Notes under the pieces: generated by a model
Seen by the model: the letters and a program-made list of their open reading frames with translations, nothing else
Told to the model about the DNA's origin: nothing
Databases searched by the model: none
Assembly (NCBI GenBank): GCA_038748775.1
Contig: JBCDIT010000001.1
Span: 372,001 to 436,000 of the forward strand
Length of the DNA stretch: 64,000 bases
Direction of reading: 5' to 3'
Source: DAIQNV01 sp038748775
Lineage (GTDB): Bacteria; Planctomycetota; Phycisphaerae; Phycisphaerales; UBA1924
Program-made: the position numbers and the translations under genes
Shown here: piece by piece, positions 53,783 through 62,975 of the stretch
How the letters are laid out: every line of letters starts with the position of its first letter
How positions within the stretch are numbered: the stretch's first letter is position 1

Positions 53783-54220
53783 ATGACCACCTCCGGCCAA
53801 TCTGACCGTTCCCACGGGCCATCTGATCCGTCCCCGACCGGAGCCACCCGAGACATGATCGCCACCCGCAGAGCACTTCCCGCGACCCGCGACTCCCTGA
53901 CCCACAAGTTCTCTGTCGCCAGGCACGAGGGTTACCTCACCATCGGCCTCTACGAAGACGGAACCCCGGGCGAGATCTTCATCAAGGTCAGCAAGGAAGG
54001 CTCGGCCATCTCGGGCTTCTGCCAAGCCTTCTGCCGCGCGTTCAGCCTGGCCCTCCAACTGGGCCTCAGCGTCGACGAGGCGGTCGTCCGCTTCAAGGGC
54101 ATGAGGTTCGAACCCTACGGCCCGACGTCGAACCCCGACATCCCGCAGGCTGACTCGATCATCGACTACGTCGCCAAATACCTCGAACTCGAGTTCGGCG
54201 AGGCGAAGCTGCGCCGCTGA
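53783..54220 (+). CDS. stand-alone ribonucleotide reductase C-terminal (NrdJ/TSCPD-like) protein
   Basis: A 145-residue protein. LPATRDSLTHKFSVARHEGY, LTIGLYEDGTPGEIFIKVSK, EGSAISGFCQAFCRAFSLAL and MRFEPYGPTSNPDIPQADSI match almost the whole C-terminal domain of B12-dependent class II ribonucleotide reductase, which here stands alone. The shuttle cysteines expected at the very C-terminus are absent; only two Cys (FCQAFC) occur. It may act with a separate catalytic subunit elsewhere or regulate nucleotide reduction. Divergent from the small gene at 53305. Confidence 0.8.
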   Translation: MTTSGQSDRSHGPSDPSPTGATRDMIATRRALPATRDSLTHKFSVARHEGYLTIGLYEDGTPGEIFIKVSKEGSAISGFCQAFCRAFSLALQLGLSVDEAVVRFKGMRFEPYGPTSNPDIPQADSIIDYVAKYLELEFGEAKLRR

Positions 54221-54342
54221 GCAGCGCCCGACGAGTTTGACAACGTTGCTCCCGCCACCGATCCGCGGGCGATACGCCGCCGCGCTGATCCCATTGCCTC
54301 TTGCCCACTGCCCATCGCCCCTCCCCCCACTACCCTCCCTCC

Positions 54343-55896
54343 ATGTCCTCCCAATTCGATACCTACACGTCCCCGCTCGCTGCTCGAAACGCCTCGAAGC
54401 GCATGCTCGAGCTGTGGTCGCCCCGCCACAAGTTCAACACCTGGCGCCGCATCTGGCTCGCCATCGCCGAAGCCCAGCGCGAAGTCACCAAGGACACCGA
54501 CACCCCGCTCGTCACCGCCGTGCAGGTCGCCGAACTCAAGGCCGTCGTCGACCGCGGCATCACCGATGAAGAACTCGACCGCGCGAAAGAACTCGAAGCC
54601 GAGCTTCGCCACGACGTCATGGCCCACGTCCACTGCCTTGGAGAGAAATGCCCCAGAGCCAAACCCATAATCCACCTGGGCTGCACAAGCCAGGACGTGG
54701 TGTGCAACGCCGACCTGCTCATCATCGAGCAATCGACCAAACTGCTTCACACGAAGCTGCTCCGTGCCATCTTCACAATGAGCGGGGTTTCCAACAAGTG
54801 GCGAGAGCTCCCCACGCTCGCGTTTACCCATTACCAGGCAGCCCAACCCACGACCGTTGGTCGTCGCGTCGCCGGATGGGCGAGTGATCTCACAATTTGC
54901 TTCGCCCGACACGAGACGACATGGACGGATGATCGCATCTACGCCGATACCCGCGGTCTCCGCGGCGCGACCGGAACGCAGGCGTCATACCTCGCGCTTT
55001 TCAACGGCGTCCATGACCGCGTCGACTATCTGCAGGCCGTCTTTCTCTCAAAGCTTCACGGAGCGACAGATCGGTTTGACCTCGACACCGCGAATGGCCG
55101 GATGATGGCTCGTGGTGCCGGTGCCCAATGGACGTCCGCGTTGAACAATCAGACCTACCCACGGGTGATGGACACGTACATCCTCGCGGACCTCGCCTCC
55201 ATCGCCTCCGTCCTCCACAAAATCGCCACCGACATCCGCCTCCTCTCCAATCGCAAGGAGATAGATGAACCCTTCGGCTCCAAGCAGATCGGCTCCTCCG
55301 CCATGCCCTACAAGCGCAACCCCATGCGATGCGAACGCATCTGCGGGCTCACCCGCTTCGTCATGAACCTCGTCGGCAACGCCTACGACACCGCCGCCAC
55401 CCAGTGGCTCGAGCGCACCCTCGACGACTCCTCCAACCGCCGTCTCAGCCTGCCAGAGGCCTTCCTCGCCCTCGACGGCGCCCTCGACCTCGTGCACAAC
55501 GTCGCCGGCGGACTCATCGTTCACGAGGCGATGGTCAAGAAGAACCTTGAAGCAGAGCTCCCCTTCCTCGCCACCGAGAACATCCTCATGGAAGCGGTCA
55601 AGGCCGGCGGCGACCGCCAAGACCTCCACGAACGCATCCGCGTCCATGCTCAGGAAGCCGGCCATCGCTTCAAGCACCTCGGGCTCGACAACGACCTCAT
55701 CGAACGCATCCGGCAAGACCCGGCCTTCGCTTCGGTCAAGGACCGACTCACCCCCGAAGATCTGCTCGACCCCATCGCCTATACCGGCAGAGCCGTCGAA
55801 CAGACCGAGCGTTTCCTCGCCGAGGTCATCGAACCCCTCCGCGTGCGCTACGCCGACGACCTCGCCGACCTCGAAGACACCGAGCCGAAGGTCTGA
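54343..55896 (+). CDS. purB: adenylosuccinate lyase
   Basis: A 517-residue member of the fumarase/aspartase family that splits adenylosuccinate and SAICAR in purine synthesis. HLGCTSQDVVCNADLLIIEQ near residue 110, FTHYQAAQPTTVGRRVAGWA near 163 and the signature GSSAMPYKRNPMRCERI near 315-331 (with the catalytic Ser in the flexible loop) are all present. The C-terminal helical domain ends normally. ATG 54343 is used because it starts SSQFDTYTSPLAARNA, the usual opening; an ATG at 54301 adds a Pro-rich stretch unlike the family. Cytosolic homotetramer expected. Confidence 0.95.
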   Translation: MSSQFDTYTSPLAARNASKRMLELWSPRHKFNTWRRIWLAIAEAQREVTKDTDTPLVTAVQVAELKAVVDRGITDEELDRAKELEAELRHDVMAHVHCLGEKCPRAKPIIHLGCTSQDVVCNADLLIIEQSTKLLHTKLLRAIFTMSGVSNKWRELPTLAFTHYQAAQPTTVGRRVAGWASDLTICFARHETTWTDDRIYADTRGLRGATGTQASYLALFNGVHDRVDYLQAVFLSKLHGATDRFDLDTANGRMMARGAGAQWTSALNNQTYPRVMDTYILADLASIASVLHKIATDIRLLSNRKEIDEPFGSKQIGSSAMPYKRNPMRCERICGLTRFVMNLVGNAYDTAATQWLERTLDDSSNRRLSLPEAFLALDGALDLVHNVAGGLIVHEAMVKKNLEAELPFLATENILMEAVKAGGDRQDLHERIRVHAQEAGHRFKHLGLDNDLIERIRQDPAFASVKDRLTPEDLLDPIAYTGRAVEQTERFLAEVIEPLRVRYADDLADLEDTEPKV

Positions 55897-55952
55897 CTCC
55901 GAGCGCTGCCCCCATGCGGCGCAGGTCGTCACGCCAACAGACCAAAAACCAC

Positions 55953-55977
55953 AAGCCGCCCCATCCCGGGGCGGCTT
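55953..55977. terminator. bidirectional intrinsic terminator
   Basis: AAGCCGCCCC, loop ATCCC, GGGGCGGCTT: a perfect 10-bp GC-rich stem between the convergent purB and sorting-tail gene, with AAAAACCAC on the left and TTGCTTTCT on the right, so it works in both directions. Confidence 0.85.
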
Positions 55978-56019
55978 GCTTTCTCTTCCGAGATCCTGAT
56001 CCGATGTATCGAACGCGCC

Positions 56020-56697
56020 TCACCGATTCCGGCGGACCATCGCAAGCACCAGCCCCGCCAGCGGCGCCACCGTCGCAGGCGCAGGAACCACCCGCAGCGT
56101 GAACCGCCCGTAGTAGTCCGGCCCGCCGCCCGGCGTGCGCACACTCGACGACACCACGTCCTGGTTGAACACGTTCGGGTTCGCATAGAAGTAATCGACA
56201 AGCGACACGGTCAGCCCGCTGTCGGTATCCACGTAGCTCAGCGAGCCCGCGCCCGGCACGATCCCCGACGGCGCCCACGTCGAGTTCCCGCCGTACGCCG
56301 CGATCGAGGGCGAGTCACCCATCGACGCCGTAGCCTGCGCAAACACCGAAATCCCGGGCGCACCCGAGTCCTCGAAGAACAGGTTCATGCCGGCGAACGC
56401 GATCGTCGAGGCGTTACCAGGCTGGCCCCAGATCTCAAACTGGTACGAACCCTGCGTCAACTCGAAGTCGACCGTCGCGTCACCGATGTTCGACGACCCG
56501 TTGATCGGCGTGCCATTCACCGACACCCAGATCGCGAAGCTCCCGCCGTTCAGCGTGTCCCAGAGCTGCCCGCCCGCGGCGTTCCCCGACGAGTCGGTCG
56601 AGAACTGATACACGTGCGTCATCCGAACACCCGCCGAAGCGGAACCGACAACCAACCCCAACCCGGCGACCGCCGCAACACAACTCAAAGTGCGCAT
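56020..56697 (-). CDS. secreted PEP-CTERM-like protein
   Basis: A 225-residue protein from ATG 56697. The signal peptide MRTLSCVAAVAGLGLVVG with SASA is followed by a beta-rich domain (YQFSTDSSGNAAGGQLWDTL, FEIWGQPGNASTIAFAGMNL). The C-terminus, VPAPATVAPLAGLVLAMVRR, is a sorting tail: PAP in place of PEP, a hydrophobic helix, and arginines. An exosortase elsewhere should process it. Repeat of this tail type at 58536 suggests a shared export route. Function of the body unknown. Confidence 0.82.
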   Translation of the reverse strand: MRTLSCVAAVAGLGLVVGSASAGVRMTHVYQFSTDSSGNAAGGQLWDTLNGGSFAIWVSVNGTPINGSSNIGDATVDFELTQGSYQFEIWGQPGNASTIAFAGMNLFFEDSGAPGISVFAQATASMGDSPSIAAYGGNSTWAPSGIVPGAGSLSYVDTDSGLTVSLVDYFYANPNVFNQDVVSSSVRTPGGGPDYYGRFTLRVVPAPATVAPLAGLVLAMVRRNR

Positions 56698-56783
56698 GGA
56701 CTTCCCCTCTTGAACGCGTTGGAGAAGAGGTACCACACCCACGTGTCACGACCACCGGATTCTGGCTTTCCCGACCGATCCGG

Positions 56784-58526
56784 TCATTCCCACGCGATCC
56801 GCCCGCCCTTACGCGGGTCACTCGCCGCCGACCAAGCCGCCCCGTCGCCACCGTCCATGCGCACAATCGCCTGCACGACGCCGATCTCGCCCCGCTCACG
56901 AAGCGCGTGCCCGCGCGTCTGAAGCCCCAACGCCAGCGCCTCGTCCACCCCCGGCTCAACGAACACGACATCCGGTGACCACTGGTGGTGCACCCGCGGC
57001 GCCCCGACCGCGGCCTCCGCATCCGCCCCGCCGACGAGCATCCGCAGCAACACCTGCCCAGTCGCCGAGATGATCCGCGGCCCGCCGCTCCCCCCCGCAA
57101 CCGCGCGCACCGAACCGTCACCCCCCACCACAATCGTCGGACTCATGCTCGAAAGCGGACGCTTCCCCGGCTCGGGCAGATTCGCATCGCTCTGGCGCAG
57201 TCCGTAGCTGTTGACCTCGCCGCGACGCGTTGTGAAGTCGTCCATCTCATTGTTGAGAACGAACCCATACTCGGGAACGGCCAAGAGTGAACCAAAGCGC
57301 GTGTTGATCGTCTCGGTGCACGCGACCGCCCCACCCCAACGGTCGACCACGCTGATATGGCTGGTCCCCGCATCTTCCGCGATCCCCACTGTCGCTCGGT
57401 TGGATCCGTACGCGTCGGCCTCAAGCGGCGCGTCGCCAACGCGCCCGGCCAATGCGTCGAGGTACCCATCGTCCAACAACTGCCGGACCGGGACGTCGAC
57501 GAAGTCAGGGTCGGCCAAGTGTCTCGCCCGATCGGCGAACGCATGCTTCATCGCCTCGGCTAACTCATGTGCGGTATCCGTGCCGTACCAGCCCTCTGGC
57601 GGGATCTCGGTCCCCAGACGATCCAAGACACCGAACCACTGAGCCAAGGCCAACCCGCCGCTCGAAGGTGGCGGCATGAGCAAAAGCTCATCCTCGCCGA
57701 ACGCGGCCCGGATCGGTTCGACCTCACGGACGGTGTACCCGGTGAGGTCGTCGGGCGTCATCACGCCGCCGTCGGCGCCCACCGCGTCAAGAACAGCCCG
57801 TCCGATCGGCCCCGGTTCGTCCTCCCCGTAAAACATCCGGCGGCCCCGCGCGGCGATGAGCCGCAGCGCGCGAGCCTGCTCGCGGTTGATCCAGATCTCA
57901 CCTTCACCGATCTCAAGCCGGTCGGCCAGCCAGTCGAACCGGTCGATCAAGCCGTCGCGGCGAAGCCGGTCCAGAACCGCCGCCGAGGTGGCCGCGTGGT
58001 GCGCATCGACGACGAAGCCACGCTCGGCGAGCGCGATCGCCGGCGCCATGATCTCGTCGAGCGGGATCCGTCCATAACGCTCGTGAGCATGCAAGAGCCC
58101 GGCGACTGTGCCAGGAACGCCAACAGCGCGTCCCCCATCGCGCGACGCCCGCACGTCACCCTGCGCCGCCCAGCGTTCGTAGCTGTCGGGACCAACCCGA
58201 CGGGGGCTCCGCTCGCGGTAGTTGATCGCGGTCGTGACCTCGCCGTGCTCGGGATCGAACGGGAGGTGGATCACCATAAACCCGCCGCCGCCGATCCCGC
58301 ACGAGTATGGACGCACGACCGAGAGCGCGAAGCTCGCCGCGACCGCGGCGTCGACCGCGTTGCCCCCCGCGCGCAGGACGGACGCCCCGGCCGCAGAGGC
58401 CAACGGATGGTCGGCCGCGACAACACCCCGAATGACGTTCGCCTCGCCCGAGCCGCCCTGGGGCGCGCGACACCCCGCAATCACGGCCAGCACCGAGATC
58501 GCGACCGATGTGATGAATCGCTTCAT
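56784..58526 (-). CDS. ggt: gamma-glutamyltransferase (lipoprotein)
   Basis: A 580-residue N-terminal nucleophile hydrolase that moves or hydrolyses gamma-glutamyl groups, for example from glutathione. The start MKRFITSVAISVLAVIAGC is a lipoprotein signal (Cys19). The large subunit has VVAADHPLASAAGASVLRAG, GGNAVDAAVAASFALSV and GIGGGGFMVIHLP; the autocleavage/catalytic Thr is in AGTSHISVVD near residue 388, and the small subunit has NNEMDDFTTR, LSSMSPTIV, GSGGPRIIS. All are typical, so activity is expected in the periplasm at the membrane. The sorting-tail gene follows ten bases downstream of its start side, on the same strand. Confidence 0.94.
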   Translation of the reverse strand: MKRFITSVAISVLAVIAGCRAPQGGSGEANVIRGVVAADHPLASAAGASVLRAGGNAVDAAVAASFALSVVRPYSCGIGGGGFMVIHLPFDPEHGEVTTAINYRERSPRRVGPDSYERWAAQGDVRASRDGGRAVGVPGTVAGLLHAHERYGRIPLDEIMAPAIALAERGFVVDAHHAATSAAVLDRLRRDGLIDRFDWLADRLEIGEGEIWINREQARALRLIAARGRRMFYGEDEPGPIGRAVLDAVGADGGVMTPDDLTGYTVREVEPIRAAFGEDELLLMPPPSSGGLALAQWFGVLDRLGTEIPPEGWYGTDTAHELAEAMKHAFADRARHLADPDFVDVPVRQLLDDGYLDALAGRVGDAPLEADAYGSNRATVGIAEDAGTSHISVVDRWGGAVACTETINTRFGSLLAVPEYGFVLNNEMDDFTTRRGEVNSYGLRQSDANLPEPGKRPLSSMSPTIVVGGDGSVRAVAGGSGGPRIISATGQVLLRMLVGGADAEAAVGAPRVHHQWSPDVVFVEPGVDEALALGLQTRGHALRERGEIGVVQAIVRMDGGDGAAWSAASDPRKGGRIAWE

Positions 58527-58535
58527 GCCTTTAGG

Positions 58536-59192
58536 TTATCGACGGCGTCGAGCGCCCCCGATCACGCCACCGATGGCCAGCATCGCCAACGCCGAGGGCC
58601 CGGGCACACCCACCGCGCGGACAACCCACGTCCCAAGCCCAAAGTCGGCGTTGTTGCCGATGAACTGGGCCGCACCGAGGTCGAGTTGGGGCGTTCCGAC
58701 CGTGTCGTAGAACGTCCAGCTCGAATCACCCAATTCGAAAAAGTCTTGGCGGAAGACCTGCTCGCCCTGGAACGCGTCCATGTTGATGGCGACGAAGAAC
58801 CCGCCCGAAACCGAGACCTCGTCGATCGCGTACTCGAACGGATCACCGTTGGGCGTCAACTCAGCCACCGACGAAGTTTGGCTCACCAGGACCGCGTTGG
58901 ACGGGTCTCCGTCGTTATCCAGATCGTCGTAGACGAGCAGTTCGATCGCCCGGCCAGTGGCCGCAAAGTCCACCGCGAAAGCCACTTGCAACGCCGAGAT
59001 CGTCTCGAACCCCGGCTGAGCGAAGAAGTAGTTGCCCCACGTCGAATTCGCGTCGAACTGGCTCAGAGAAGAATCGGTGTTGCCGCCATCTTCGGCGGCG
59101 TAGGTGAACGACTGGGCCGAGGTGGTCGCCGACACCCCAAACATAAACAGAGTGCACAGCGATACGTCGCGACAAAGCCCGTTGATGAACAC
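58536..59192 (-). CDS. secreted PEP-CTERM-like protein
   Basis: A 218-residue protein. The start GTG 59192 is favoured by AAGAAGGG nine bases upstream; it yields VFINGLCRDVSLCTLFMFG and a signal cleavage near TSAQS. The body is beta-rich (TYAAEDGGNTDSSLSQFDAN, TGRAIELLVYDDLDNDGDPS). The C-terminal sorting tail VPGPSALAMLAIGGVIGG ends ARRRR, with PGP replacing PEP. Its stop lies ten bases before the gamma-glutamyltransferase start, so the two are probably co-transcribed. Confidence 0.82.
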   Translation of the reverse strand: MFINGLCRDVSLCTLFMFGVSATTSAQSFTYAAEDGGNTDSSLSQFDANSTWGNYFFAQPGFETISALQVAFAVDFAATGRAIELLVYDDLDNDGDPSNAVLVSQTSSVAELTPNGDPFEYAIDEVSVSGGFFVAINMDAFQGEQVFRQDFFELGDSSWTFYDTVGTPQLDLGAAQFIGNNADFGLGTWVVRAVGVPGPSALAMLAIGGVIGGARRRR

Positions 59193-59464
59193 GTGCAATT
59201 CCCTTCTTTCTTTACCCATTCGCCGGTCCCAAACGCAACGGGGAACGGCGGCCAGCGGACAATATCGGGTCCGCTTCTCACGTGCGCGAAGGTGGCCGGC
59301 TTGACCCCCGGGCCTTGAGCCGCGAGACTGACGGGCCGTCCGGCCGCCGGCCCCCCTCGCGGAGGGGTTCTCCGGTCCCGCCCGCCGGACGCCTTGGTGA
59401 GGCCCTGCCCCGGGCCAAGCCGGATCCAACGCAATCGGGGCCCGCCGACGAGAGGACTTGCGCG

Positions 59465-60841
59465 ATGGCATCTCGAACGAGCACCAGCGTCCCAATGGCG
59501 ATTACCGTGACCATCCTCGCGGTGCTCACGATCGCCGGCTTCATCACGACGATGGTGTTCGTCGCCGCCAAACAGCGTGCTGAACGCGACTTCCGCGACC
59601 TGGAGTCCCAGCAGTCCGAAATCCTCCAGGGCGCCGAGCGGAGCAACTCGACGGTTCAGGGGTACCTCGAGCGTTCCAGCGAACAGCGCAAAAGCCTCGT
59701 GGGCTACCTGATCGATGAGCTCCAGGCCACCATGACCACCGCCGGCGGAAACGCCAACCTTCCGCACGAAGAACTCGTCGAGAGGATCGACGGCACCACT
59801 GAGCTCAGCGGCGGCTCGCTCGTCGATCGGATCGAACGCCTCCAGTCGAGGCTCGCCTCGGAAACCCGCGCCCGCGAGGAAGCCGAAGGCGCCCGCGATC
59901 GGGCGGCCGAAGACCTCCGGGCCGAAGCCGAGCGCATCCGGGGCCTCGAAAACGAACTCCGGATCGCCCAGGAACGCACCAAGGGCCAGATCGATCAGGC
60001 CTTCGACGGGATCCAGGGCTACGAGCGGCGAATCGAAGACGTCATCGCGAGCGTCGAGGCCCAGGTCACCGACCTCGAGAACGAGCACGCCGAGACGCTG
60101 AGCACGCTCCAGGACGACGTCGCGAACCTTGAGCAGCAGAACCTGGTTCTGCGCGACCGCCTCGAGGCCGAACTGGGCACCGCCCGGCCCTGGATCCTTC
60201 AGCCCGACGATGAGTTCGCCCTGGTCGATGCGAGGGTCGTCGCGGTCCAGCCCGGGGCGAACACCGTCACCCTGAGCGTCGGCACCAGACAGCGGGCCAC
60301 CATCGGCCTCACCTTCTCGGTCTACAACAACGCCGGCCAGCTCCGCCCCGACGCCGACGGGAACTTCCCCGAAGGCAAGGCCGACCTCGAGATCATCCGC
60401 GTCGACAGCGAGACCAGCTCGACCGCGCGAGTCATCCGCACAACACAGGGCAACCCGGTCGTCGTCGACGACGTCGTCGCCAACCCGCTCTACGACCCTA
60501 ACAAGGTGTACAAGTTCGTCGTCTACGGGACCTTCGACACCAACCAGGACGGCCGGGCGACTCGCCTCGAGGCCGACCGCCTCTCCAGCCTTATTCGTCA
60601 ATGGGGTGGGAGCGTTGTCGACGAGATCTCGGGTGACCTCGACTTCCTCGTGCTGGGCCGCCAGCCGGTCCTCCCGCCACAGCCCGGCCCCGGCGCCCCG
60701 CTCGAAGCGGTGCAGGAGTACGTCCGCCTCCAGTTGATGGTCGACCGCTACAGCACGCTGTTCGCTGATGCCCGGGCGACGAACATCCCGGTGCTCAACG
60801 AGAACCGCCTCTACACCCTGATCGGTCAGTTCCCGCGCTAA
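59465..60841 (+). CDS. membrane-anchored coiled-coil protein with BRCT-like end
   Basis: A 458-residue protein from ATG 59465. A TM helix at about 14-36 (MAITVTILAVLTIAGFITTM) is followed by a coiled coil at about 40-245 (RVEEQRK-like heptads: LESQQSEILQGAERSNSTVQ; EEAEGARDRAAEDLRAEAER), then a beta domain (VDARVVAVQPGANTVTLSVG) and a BRCT-like segment (LSSLIRQWGGSVVDEISGDL). Planctomycete genomes have many such proteins; a structural or envelope-linking role is likely. Its stop is directly followed by the acyltransferase start, so the two are coupled. Confidence 0.75.
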   Translation: MASRTSTSVPMAITVTILAVLTIAGFITTMVFVAAKQRAERDFRDLESQQSEILQGAERSNSTVQGYLERSSEQRKSLVGYLIDELQATMTTAGGNANLPHEELVERIDGTTELSGGSLVDRIERLQSRLASETRAREEAEGARDRAAEDLRAEAERIRGLENELRIAQERTKGQIDQAFDGIQGYERRIEDVIASVEAQVTDLENEHAETLSTLQDDVANLEQQNLVLRDRLEAELGTARPWILQPDDEFALVDARVVAVQPGANTVTLSVGTRQRATIGLTFSVYNNAGQLRPDADGNFPEGKADLEIIRVDSETSSTARVIRTTQGNPVVVDDVVANPLYDPNKVYKFVVYGTFDTNQDGRATRLEADRLSSLIRQWGGSVVDEISGDLDFLVLGRQPVLPPQPGPGAPLEAVQEYVRLQLMVDRYSTLFADARATNIPVLNENRLYTLIGQFPR

Positions 60842-61951
60842 ATGCCCTCGGCGTCGGCTCAGCTCTTGCAGTACTGGGCGCTGCGCGCGGCGCTCGTCGC
60901 CCCGCTCACCGTCGGCCCGGGTCCGGCGTTGGACGTCGCCAGGGGCATCGGCAGAGGCTTCGGATCCCTGCCCTTCAACCGCAAACGCATCGATCGTGCC
61001 GCGTCGAACATCGGCGTTGCGATCCCCTCGGTGCCCGCCGGTGATCGGCGCGAGTTGGTGCTCCGCTCGTACGAGCACCTCGCGATGCTGGCGGTCGAGA
61101 TCGCGTACCTGCCCAGGCTCATTACCGAGTCGAACTGGGCCGAGCAGATCGATGTCGGCCCCACCGACACCGCGCTGAGAGCCCTGTTTTCCGACCGGCC
61201 GGCCCTGCTTATCACAGGGCATTGCGGCAACTGGGAAGTCCTCGGCGCCGGGATGGCAGCGCTCGGGTTCCCGATGCACGCGCTCTACCGCCCGCTCGAT
61301 TCCAAGCCGATCGATGACTGGGTGCGCCGCACGCGTTCCCGCCAAGGCACGCGGCTGCTCGACAAGTTCGGCGCGGTCGAAGCGCTCCCGACGCTGCTCA
61401 AGAACCGCGAGCCGGTCGGTTTCGTCGCCGATCAGAACGCCGGCGACCGCGGCATGTTCGTGCCCTTCTTCGGCCGCTTGGCCAGCACCTACAAGACGAT
61501 CGGCCTGCTGGCGATGCGGTACCGCGCCGTCATCGTCTGCGGCGTCGCCCACCGTGCCGGCTGGGACGACGCGACGTCGTCGGGTCAGGCCAATCACGCC
61601 GCGATGCGCCGGGTCGGCAACTCGGGCCTCCGCTACAGCCTCAACATCTCCGATGTCATCTGGCCCGAAGAGTACGAAGCTCAGCCCGATCCGCTTTTCT
61701 ACCTCACGGCCAGGTACCGCAGAGCGATCGAACGCATGGTGCGGGCAGCGCCCGAGCAATACCTCTGGATGCACCGCGCTTGGAAATCGAGGCCCCGGCA
61801 CGAGCGAGAGCGAAAGCCGTTCCCCAAGCCGCTCCGCGAGAAGATCGCGACCCTGCCCTGGATGACCGAAGACGACGTTGAGCGCTTGGTCGAGCAATCG
61901 GCCAGAGACACCGAAACGCTGACCCGGCTCAACACCGACCGGCTTCCCTGA
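60842..61951 (+). CDS. lipid A biosynthesis acyltransferase-like protein
   Basis: A 369-residue LpxL/HtrB/LpxM-family enzyme, which adds secondary acyl chains to lipid A at the inner membrane. The catalytic H-x4-E is GHCGNWE near residues 127-132; ALYRPLDSKPIDDWVRRTRS, GFVADQNAGDRGMFVPFFGR and YLWMHRAWKSRP follow as in the family. There is no N-terminal TM beyond a short hydrophobic patch (WALRAALVAPLTVG). ATG 60842 directly abuts the preceding TAA. This supports a lipid A-bearing outer membrane. Confidence 0.9.
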   Translation: MPSASAQLLQYWALRAALVAPLTVGPGPALDVARGIGRGFGSLPFNRKRIDRAASNIGVAIPSVPAGDRRELVLRSYEHLAMLAVEIAYLPRLITESNWAEQIDVGPTDTALRALFSDRPALLITGHCGNWEVLGAGMAALGFPMHALYRPLDSKPIDDWVRRTRSRQGTRLLDKFGAVEALPTLLKNREPVGFVADQNAGDRGMFVPFFGRLASTYKTIGLLAMRYRAVIVCGVAHRAGWDDATSSGQANHAAMRRVGNSGLRYSLNISDVIWPEEYEAQPDPLFYLTARYRRAIERMVRAAPEQYLWMHRAWKSRPRHERERKPFPKPLREKIATLPWMTEDDVERLVEQSARDTETLTRLNTDRLP

Positions 61952-62041
61952 GGCCCAAGAGCCCCAAGCACCGACCCAGCCCCAAAGCCGCGTCCTCGTC
62001 TCGTTGTGCCCCTACCATCGCAGTCCACCGGAGATCCGAGC

Positions 62042-62470
62042 ATGCCCGAAGACCGCTACGACGATACCGAAGAATTTGAAGGTCGCCTCGCCGGCACCAA
62101 GATCCTCGTCGTCGACGACGACCGTGACATCCTTGCGTCGTTCGAAGCGGCGCTCGAATCCGAAGACGCCCACGTCATCACCGCGTCGGATGGCAACACC
62201 GGCGTCCGCCTCGCGAACGAGGAGCACCCGGATCTGGTCGTCCTCGACATGATGCTCCCCGGTCGCTCGGGCTTTCTCGCGCTAGAGAAGATCAAGGGAC
62301 GCGAGGACTCCCCGCTGGTCATCATGGTGACCGCCAACGAGGGCCGCCGCCACCAGGTCTACGCAGAGAACCTGGGCGTTGACGACTACGTGCTCAAGCC
62401 GGTCCCTCTCGGTCGACTGATCGAGGCCGCAGAGCGGCTCCTCCGGGCAGCAGGCAAGATCTCGGACTGA
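62042..62470 (+). CDS. single-domain response regulator
   Basis: A 142-residue CheY-like receiver. Acidic pocket DDD at 25-27, phosphoacceptor D69 (VVLDMMLPG), T97 (MVTAN) and K119 (LKPV) are present, so it should be phosphorylated. No output domain; a separate kinase would act on it. The first 15 residues are an acidic tail (EDRYDDTEEFE). Start ATG 62042 was chosen since the upstream codons are Pro/Ser-rich. The next gene starts seven bases after its stop. Confidence 0.93.
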   Translation: MPEDRYDDTEEFEGRLAGTKILVVDDDRDILASFEAALESEDAHVITASDGNTGVRLANEEHPDLVVLDMMLPGRSGFLALEKIKGREDSPLVIMVTANEGRRHQVYAENLGVDDYVLKPVPLGRLIEAAERLLRAAGKISD

Positions 62471-62477
62471 TTCCACG

Positions 62478-62807
62478 ATGCCCAAGCGACGCCAACTGGT
62501 CTTGATCAAGCTTGAGAATCCCGACGACAGGCTGAGCGCCACCGTGCCGCTTGGCTCGACCGGCGACTTCGTCAAGGCGGTCTCCGCGTTCAACACCGCC
62601 CCCGACGGGGGCGCCGGCAAACGCATGGGGACCGAGGTTCTCCACGGCCCTGGGATGGTCGTCGAAATACCCGCCGGTCAGAGTGAGATCCGCCAGGCCC
62701 TGGTCACCTGCACCGAACAAGACCTCGCCTGGCCGGTGCTCCGGGGTATCTGCTCGGCCACCGGCTGGAAGCTCCAAGACATGGAATCGGGCCAGATGTT
62801 CGGCTAG
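62478..62807 (+). CDS. conserved-looking protein, unknown
   Basis: A 109-residue protein seven bases after the response regulator, hence likely co-transcribed. RRQLVLIKLENPDDRLSATV, LGSTGDFVKAVSAFNTAPDG and VVEIPAGQSEIRQALVTCTE indicate a small alpha-beta domain. Not recognised. May be a partner of the regulator. Confidence 0.65.
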   Translation: MPKRRQLVLIKLENPDDRLSATVPLGSTGDFVKAVSAFNTAPDGGAGKRMGTEVLHGPGMVVEIPAGQSEIRQALVTCTEQDLAWPVLRGICSATGWKLQDMESGQMFG

Positions 62808-62860
62808 AGCGTCTCCACTGGGTTGTAGCGTCGGGCTTGCGGTTTGCGAACCGGACAGCC

Positions 62861-62879
62861 CGCCGGATTCACTCCGGCG
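62861..62879. terminator. GC-rich hairpin downstream of the regulator genes
   Basis: CGCCGGA (62861-62867) and TCCGGCG (62873-62879) form a perfect 7-bp stem; a second hairpin GCGGCC/GGCCGC lies at 62901-62915. No T-run follows, so Rho-independent action is uncertain. Confidence 0.4.
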
Positions 62880-62975
62880 CGGCTTCCTCAAGCGAGTGTT
62901 GCGGCCTGAGGCCGCTACGGGGCGATCCGACCCGCTTCTCAGGCCGGCCCGCGGCCCGCGGGCGTACGATGATCT

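Noticed and set aside
59063..61897. A 944-codon antisense frame across the coiled-coil and acyltransferase genes
   Set aside because: The sense strand has a TM, heptads and an H-x4-E motif; the antisense composition is a mirror of these.
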